DNA of 64,000 nt, taken from Sphaerolaimus hirsutus (lineage: Eukaryota > Nematoda > Chromadorea > Monhysterida > Sphaerolaimidae). Positions 12,501 through 21,500 of this stretch are shown in pieces. The stretch lies in NCBI GenBank assembly GCA_964036195.1, contig OZ038456.1, forward strand, positions 11,780,001-11,844,000, written 5' to 3'. The notes beneath the pieces were generated by a model. That model did no database searches. It was given only the letters and a program-made list of their open reading frames with translations, and had not been told where the DNA came from. Each line of letters begins with the position of its first letter. Positions within the stretch are counted from its first letter, which is position 1. The translations under genes and the position numbers were made by a program.

Positions 12501-15500
12501 TTAATGGGTTCACGTAATGGCACAGGGTTGGTCTAAATTACTGGCGGGTCTACATGATTAGCGGGTTTAGATGACTGCAGACACAGGTTAAGTGAATGAA
12601 TGACAGCTTGCATTTCAGGACTGAGCGTATGCAAAAGGAGAAATTTCAGGCACAGGTAGTGCAATTACAGAAAGAGATGGAGACAGTCCAGATGACCTCA
12701 AGGTGTGCTTGCATGAAGAATTTAACTCTATCATTTCACTACAAGAAGTATTTTTCTTTAATTCTTATGTCTACTGACTGTTCCCTGTGTAAAAACTGTC
12801 ACATCCCAACAGAATTGAAAAATTACTACACTAACAAATCATGGCTGATTATTACACAATAGCATGAACAAATGGAAGCTGTCACACTATAAATGCCTCA
12901 AAACCGATGAAAACAACCACCAATGGTAATGTGTATGTGAAATTGCGCACTTGAGCGCAACAATTGCAAAATACATAGTGCATAAGTAATTTTTGGCTGG
13001 TGTTTTTTTTAAGTAAGCTGTTTCGATGCCTCTGCTTTGTAAACATTTTTTAAAGACTGTTAAAAAACACCGGCCATCCCTAGACCCGGTCAGAATATAG
13101 AAGTAACTGTGTACTTTGTGATTAAATTACACTTGTATTTACTTATACTCGGTGGACCGCAAAGTATGCGCCCAAAATTACTTATGTATTTGATCGATGA
13201 GGCGTTGGCAGGATATGTACATAATGTACGCACTTTCACAGAAAGGAGAAAAAAATTAAAAGAAGACAGAGTCGCGTATAGGGTTGGCAAGCGATTTTTT
13301 TTAAGCGATTTTTTTTAAAAAAAATCCGATTTTTTTTTAAAAAAATCGCAACCCCTGTACCGATTTTTGTTAAAAAAAATCGCTGGCAAAAATTTTGGTA
13401 CTTAAGCACTAGGTAAAATGCAAAAATTTTGCGTGCAAGCGCGCAGTTTCAGATAAAAAATAACTTAATTTCTTGTTTTCACTGCTTATGCAGCAAATTT
13501 GGTCATCTAGCATCTTTTTCTGTATGCTTTTATGTGTGTAGCATAAACTATGAATCATTAGGGGAAGTATACACAGTTCTGTGATGTGATTACATCTCAA
13601 AAATCAATGCAAAGGATTCATGTTCACTTCCAAAATGTTTTAGGCAGTGTTCTCAGTAAGAACATGCATTTTCTACCAAGAAATTTGCAAATTGTCAATG
13701 AAATCTAATTCACACTGCAAATATAACAAATTATCTACCTCTAGAATTGAAAATAATTTTTTCAAGCTTTTCCAAAGCCCTACAGGAGTTATACTTACAC
13801 AGAGGACATAACAGTACACAGAATATGATTTTATATAGCTTTTTAAGTTCATTTTTAGCCCCCTCATGTTATTTAGACGAAAAATAGGGCTTATTTTGAC
13901 TCCAGCGATTTTTTTAATAAAAAAATCGATTTTTATTTAAAAAAATCGATTTTTTTTAAAAAAAATCGGGGTCGTTAAAAAAAATCGATTTTTTTCCAAC
14001 CCTAGTCGCGTACAGCGATGAATGTTTTTTTCCTGAAACTTTTTTCTTTTTTTTGCTGGAACATTTATTAAGGATGACGTCATGATGGAGTGTTTCCTTC
14101 GGAAAGAATGCATAGTATGGGGTTCGCCGAGTATGTACTTTAGCGTAATCAAAGACGTACGCAGGGGGGAGGGGGCGGCCGCCCCCCCCGTTCGCCGGGC
14201 TCCGTATACAATCCGCCCCCCGCTCAAAAATCCTGCGTACGTCCCTGAGCCCAATATCCCCCCAATCAACACAGTCGACAGCAGTCTGCAAAGGACAAAA
14301 AGGTAGCAAATTGCAACAAGAAATTGGAGGCACTCGATGCTCGCTGCGCGGCTTTGAAAGGATTTTTGAGGGATAGTAATGTATGTTTCTTTTGCTTTTG
14401 TAAAATGACTATGACGTACTGTATTTTCATATTGGAAATTTTGAGGGGGATTAAACGAGGGAGGGTGGTATTTCTAATGGGTTATTATTTCGCCAGAATT
14501 GGTAGGGTAGGGTTTGGGTAGGGATTTTGGCTGCAGCCCCCCCCCCCCGCCCCCCCCCCCTGGATACGGCCCTGTGCATATCTGTGTACACATACATCAT
14601 TGCAGTTCGCAGTGAACCCCAAAATTTGCTTTTATCTCCCAATATCCGCAGAAATTTGCGCTGGAGAATTTTCAACAGCTGTATGAAGAGATAATGGGAA
14701 ATCGCTTAGATGAACTGGAGTCAACTTTGGCACATGCGGATATGATCATCGAAAAGTTTTTTTTTTACTTAAGCTTTTAATCGTTTTGCCTTTACAATCA
14801 TCGACAAATGTGTTGCAGGCTGTCAAGTTTTGGTGATAAATTATCCAAGAAAAGGTGGCTCGACTTCAAAACTGCCGCGAGACGCGTATACGATTACATT
14901 GAGCAAGAAAAGGATAAACTCAGTGTTAGCACTTTTGGCACTTGTCCAATGGGGCGCCCCCTTTATACGGCGGTCGTCCCCGATACGGGTCAAATTTTAG
15001 GAGCCCCCCCCCCCGTTCGCCTGGCGTTGTATACAATCCCCCCCCCGCTCAAAAATCCTGGCTACATCCTTTCTTGTGTCCCATATTCATGCATTTTCAA
15101 GAAATTATAAATGAGGCGTCTAATTCTAAAAGTCGACAAGTTCACAAAATGCGATTTTGAGTAAATCGCATTTTAAGTTTCATTTCCAATACCAGGTCCG
15201 TGGTGCGTGTCCAATGGGGTACTCTCATGCTCAACATAAAGTTCCAAATGTTCACAATGAAGTGTCAAATTTTCAGCCCCAGCTCTCAACGTATAATGGA
15301 AATATTGGGTGTCTATAAAATTCTACCGGACAGAACAAAACCGTTTTGGGGAGGAAAATGCACTTGTCGACTTCTTGCACTCGAGAACATTTTTGTTCTT
15401 GCCGGCGTTGCGCTTACCTTATGGGAAATTTATGGACTTGTCGACTTTTAGAAATCGGTGCCCATGATGGACTTATCACATTTGTTGCGTTTTTTCCCAT

Positions 15501-18500
15501 AAAAAAGGCTGCGGAAGGTGGACTTGTCGACTTTTAGCCCAAAACTAAGTGCACTTGTCGACCTCTTGCCCAAATTTTTTGCATTTTTCCCTAAAAATGT
15601 CAAATTTGGCACTTTGCCATATGGGCATGTGAGGTCAAAAAATTTATGGAAAATTATGAAAAATGTGCGGGAGTAGCCCCAGATGACGTTTCCGGGCCTA
15701 ACTCAAAATTTTCATATTTTGGACTTGTCGACTTTTAGAATTGGACGCCTCAAATGTCGTTTCAGGACAAGTACGATCGATTGTTGGCCAGTGACAGTAT
15801 AAGTGAGTGCAGTTTGCAGCAGCTCAACGTGCCCAGGTGCCAGTTCCGCAAAATGAGAAGTGAAATGGCAAAGGCGAAGTAAAAGCGCAAAGGCGAAGTG
15901 AAATGGCAAGTGAATTGGCAAAAGCGAAGTAAAACAATAAAAAGTCATTTCCCTTCGCTTTTGCCAATTTCCTTCTCAATTCACTTGCCATTTCACTTCG
16001 CCTTTGCGCTTTCACTTGGCCTTTGCCATTTCACTTCTCATTTTGCGGAACTGGTCCCAGGGTAACTGATTCTACATTGGCGAAAATTCCCCCAGCTCCG
16101 CCCACTCCGGACACAAAAGTGGTCCGTTTGTTTTCTTTTCATGCGTCACATTATTTTGCTGGTGCTCGCTGATAGCTAAAATCGGTTCCTCTCAGTTGAA
16201 TATTTTAAAGCACCATATGGATCGATATCTGGCCAATTATTAGAGAATAGCCCATAGTAGACATAAAAAGACTCTTGCGATGACGCCACACTGAAATGGC
16301 GCCAAGTGCAAAAAGTGTTGCGCCAATCATATCTAGTTCATGACGCGAATGTCGCCACGTCAAAACGGCGCCAAGCGCAAAAACCGCATGGTATATTTGC
16401 TGTGGCGCTAGCGCCCTGACGCGTTTACATGCCTTGTTGTTTCAATATGGCAGCAATTATTCAGACTGTCGGCGTGGGCACGGAAAGGCTTTTCACATCA
16501 TCACAGTCGAATTCGTTTCCCACTGGATCTGGATGTAATGGCGACCCTGTAACATCGTTTCCGCCCAGCCCACCAAAGTTATCCAAAACTACCTTTGTGA
16601 GTACCTGAACACATTCAATTTGTCAATTTTTTTAGCTTTTAATCCAAACTCAATTAAACACAGCCGTCTGCGAATGCGAGTGCAGCCGGTCACCGATCTG
16701 CCATCGATCCAGAGAAGCCGATACTTCGAGTGAGCTTTTTTTATTTTCATCAATTTCGCCCTGCGCACACTAGTTTTCAGACAAAATTTCGAAAACTCCT
16801 TAATGAGCTTTCAACGTGTTGACTCGAAACAGCTTTCGACTTTTCCACAATGAGTTATTTTTAATCCCCGTCAACTGTAGTTGACGGCCACCTCATTGTA
16901 GAAAACTCAAATGCGTTCTAAGCTGAGTTGTGAGTTTTCAAAATTTCGTGTGAAAACTAGTGTGCGCAGGCACAATGTAACTAATCTGATTAGGTAGTAT
17001 ATATTGCTTAACTCAGGGCATCTCACTGTTGCAACCAGTGAACGTCACTTTGGCGAGCAGCCAAAAACGATTGATTCAGAGTTCTGATCATATTTGGACT
17101 GGAAGGAGTAATCCGCAGGTTTGTTCTGGATGTTTACACTGGCCCATTGCTCCAGAGGGGGATTGCACTCGTATAGGGAGAGGTGGGTATTTTTGTTAGA
17201 GTGCTATTTTACAGCTTTTTTCTGCCCCTTTTCCTTATAATGAACGATCAAAATGATCATAAAAACGTGGAGAATTCATTTCAATTATCATATTCGATTT
17301 ATATTAAACACCTTCCCGATTAAGTCCGGCCCCCTATTTTTATTTTCACTTCACATGCCCTATCTCTGGTTGTGGGAGGGGTGGAAAGCTAATACTTGTG
17401 GGCTATATAAGTGCAACCCACCACTACCCCTCATGAATAAATGGGGCAGCGGCGACTCACTATAGAGGGGGTCGCCGTATATGTGAAAAAAATTTGCGGC
17501 GTTTTCACTGTCCCACACAGGTCCGGCCCCCAGTTTATTTCTTACGCTACGGCTTGAAAAAGGGGCGTCAGGCGCCAATAACACCACAGGAAATAGGTGC
17601 CATGGCGCGGCACCACTTGGCTACCTCAAATGGCGCCAGTGCCATCGCGCCATTCCGTCACTAACATTCCACAAACACCCACCCCCTAAGCAGCAGACAA
17701 GAAAAAGAACTTTTGCAAATTTCAAAATGCATTTTTTGCTTTTATTTTTTTACACACTTCACACGCTGGTTTACGATGCTTTTAAGAGGGGGGTGTAAGG
17801 GTCCAAGCTGCGTAAAAAAAGATACCTCAAAAACGCGTCCATTAGAAAATTTACTTGGGGTGAACTTTATGATGTCAATATTACGCCATCACAGGAACAA
17901 AAATTGTCAAAACTTTCAAGTTTAAATTAACCCCAAGTAAATTTTCTAATGGAGGCTTTTTGGGGTATAGTTCTTTACACAACTTGACACCTTAAACATT
18001 CCTCTATAAAACACCCTAAACCAGCGTGTCAAGTTTGTCACAAAATATAAGCAAAAAGTGCTTTTTAAAATTTAGTGTTTGGGATAGGGAATAAATATTG
18101 AGGTGTCGGGATTAGTGATGGAGTAGCACCATGGCACTGGCGCCATTTGATAAGGTCATTAGCGCTTAGCGTCACTTTTATGTGGCATTATTGGCGCCTA
18201 ACGCCCCTTTTTCAAGCCGTAGTGTAAGAAATAAACTGGGGGCCGGACCTGTGCGGGACAGTGAAAACGCCGCAAATTTATTTCACATATACAGCGACCC
18301 CGTCTATAGTGAGTCGCCGCTGCCCCATTTATTCATGAGGGGTAGTGGGGGGTTGCACCTATATACGCCACAAGTATTAGCTTTCCACCCCTCCCACAAC
18401 CGGAGATAGGGCATGCGAAGTGAATACAAAAATAGGGGGCCGGACTTGATCGGGAAGGTGTTTATTATTATTATTTTTAAATATACCTATATGTATACGA

Positions 18501-21500
18501 CTGCTCGGTACCCAACGCGGGCAGCAAGCAAGCACAAAGGCAAACAAATGTATTGTTATCGATCTCCTTTGTATTTGCCACCCGGTCCCCGGATATAATA
18601 CCATCTAAACATGCTGTCTCTGATCCCGGTGCTCATCTACGTGACCGCCAAGTGCTCATCTACGGGGGCTCGTAGATGAGCATCGGGTCCAGATGAACAC
18701 CGGGTAGATAGAGCTGAGTGGCTGCCAGGATAGATAGATAGCTGGCTGTAACCCACACCCCCCTAAAATGCCACCCCCATTCCTACTATGGCAGCTCGAA
18801 CATTCTTCATGCCTTTGTGTAAATATTTCCTTGTGTTTGCAGCCAGAAAATGTGGACAAAGCATCTGACTTGATCGAGCGAATTGTTGGGAAGGTGCTCA
18901 AAGCGAAACCCAGCGCATCACAGTACGTTTCCCATAATAAACATCTTCCCAGCCAAGTTCGCCGCCCATTTTTGATTTCTATTTTGATCTCTGATTATGG
19001 AGTATTAAAGAGCTGATACTAACACCCCCTACTCCGCATCAATGGGTGTAGGTGCAGCAACTCACTGCGGGGTGGGTCACCTTATATGCAATTTTTTTGC
19101 CTTTTTTGGTGTCCCAAACGACTTTATATCTTACACTATTGGCACCATATCTCCAGTTCTGGACTGAGTAATATGCTGAAATTTTACGGAAATGTTACCA
19201 ACACTCCCCCAGCAGTGTGGATGCCAGAACTGGCGAACTTGTTAGGAATTTCCAAACGTGTTTGACACTGTTGTACTTGTTTAGTACTGCCAAATCTGAG
19301 ATGTAAAACTGTAAATTTACTTCGGGTGAATTTAAATTATAAATATTGTCACTTTTTGTTCCCACAATGACACCATTATCACAACATTTACCCCAAGTAA
19401 ATTTTCTCAGCACTTTTCTTGGCATTTTAGACGTTATGTTTTTACATAATTTGAAACATAAAACCCCGTTGTTAAGCGTTATAAATTAGCGTTTTAAATG
19501 TCTAACAGAAAATTATCAAAAAGGGAATTTGTTGTCGCCACTTATGGTACAGTTTTTGAGTATTTATGTCAGTACTTAAAAAGTTCAGCGGTGCCAAACA
19601 TGTTTGGCAATGTCAAACCAGTTTGGAAATTCTGACAACCACCCTGCTAGGGGGTAAAGTAGAGGAAGTGTTGGCAACATTTGCCTAAAATTTCAGCTTT
19701 CTACCCAGTCCAGAACTGGAGATATGGTGCCTGCAGTGGAATAAATCAAGTGGGTAGTGAACTTCTTTGGGACACCAAAAAACATCAAAATAGTGTTTCA
19801 TATTGGGGACTCATCCTAAAGTGAGTTGCCATACTCCCCCATTTCGACGGAGTAGGGGTATAATAACTGTATACCACCAACCAGTCCCATAGCCAGAGAT
19901 ATTGCATCTGAATTATGAAGTGAAATAAAAAATGGTTGGCGAACTTGCCTGATAAAGGTACTTTCCCGCTTGGAAAGGCCCTGTATAGGATTTATTACAT
20001 TCAACAGTCGTCATCCAGCATTTTTATCATGTCTCATACTGATAACCCATTATCAATAATTTACATTTCAAACAATCAAAAATCCAACAAATCTTGCAAT
20101 CCGCCACTGTGTTCTCAGCGCGGATGCGCGGGCCGCAGTGAAAATGGCTCACGCGAAACTTTCCGCCAGCTCGAACACGACCAGCGTCAAGCAGCTCATC
20201 AGGATCGCGTTGCACAAACTCGACCACAGCCAAAGCAAACAGGTCTGGCATTGGGCCTGTGCCATTACGCATGTACACCCATCACACATGTAAAACCGGC
20301 TCGCATTTAATTATACCCGGCATACTGAAAATGGGGGTGTGTCGGTGCACAAGTAAACTCGGTGCATAAGTAGTAAAAGTTGTAGAAGGGTGCCACAGCA
20401 TATACCGCAAATCCTCGAATAAGACCCCCCCCTCGAATAACTCCCCCCTTGAATAAGTCCCCCCTGCTGGCGGGGTGAGGAAAAAATAACTCCCCCCCCT
20501 TGAATAACTCCCCCCTCTCAAAAACTCCTCCCTATGATAAAAAGGATACAATGCAAAACTATAAAAGAATACCGTATTTCCTCGAAATACCCCCCGGGGG
20601 GTGATTGTTTCATAGTGGTCCCGAGAGGGGGGGGGGGTATTTCGAGGGGGGGGTTATTATTTCACAAGAAAATTTTTGAAAACCCAAGTACGAAATTGTC
20701 GTCTGAAACGTACGCAGACGTCGAAAAATGCAACAAAAACCGCCATTTATAAGGTTCTGTAGACTAATATTAGTATGTAGGTGGTATGTACACTGTTCTA
20801 ACGTGACACCGACATTGTTTTAACGTGTGTTCTGCAGTACACAGAACACAAACTACAGTTATTGTCATGTACGTTCCCTTTACATTCAATTTGGGGGGGG
20901 TATTTCGAGGGGGGGGTGATTGTTTCATAGTGGTCTCGAGAGGGGGGGGGGTCAAACGAGGGGGGGGGGTATTTCGAGGAAATACGGTAGTAGCCTATGA
21001 CAGTGACAGCAGATACATAATGTGTATGCAGTGTATACACATTGTTTTGTTGTTATTGGATGGTGAAATACCCGAATTAAACGAGTTTACACACTGCATC
21101 CATACAATGAATTAAGTCCAAGTTTCCTGAGGAAATAATAACTCCCCCCCTCGAATAACTCCCCCCCTTGAATAACTCCCCCCTCCAAAACGTCTGACGA
21201 AAAAATAACTCCCCTGGGGTCTTATTCGAGGATTTAGGGTATACTTTGGCACCCTCAAATGGCGCAATTCCATCACTAATCATGTGGATATTTGATGTTT
21301 TTAGAGGGGGGGTTTGCAGGGGTTCACTATATGGGGGTTTTCAAGCTTAAGAAGGGAAAAATGGAAAAAATCGCTAGACACATGTAGATAGCTGGAGCGT
21401 TTGGGGGTAACCCAACCCCCTCCAACCCCCCATACTGTACTCCTGCGTGCCCATGAAGACCCGGTGCTCAATTATGGGGCCGTACCTAAGCACCATGTCT

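Noticed and set aside
17360-18409. Two similar 75-aa frames starting M(V/A)LLAPDAPFSSRS
   Set aside because: They are the two inverted arms of foldback FB2 read in opposite directions.
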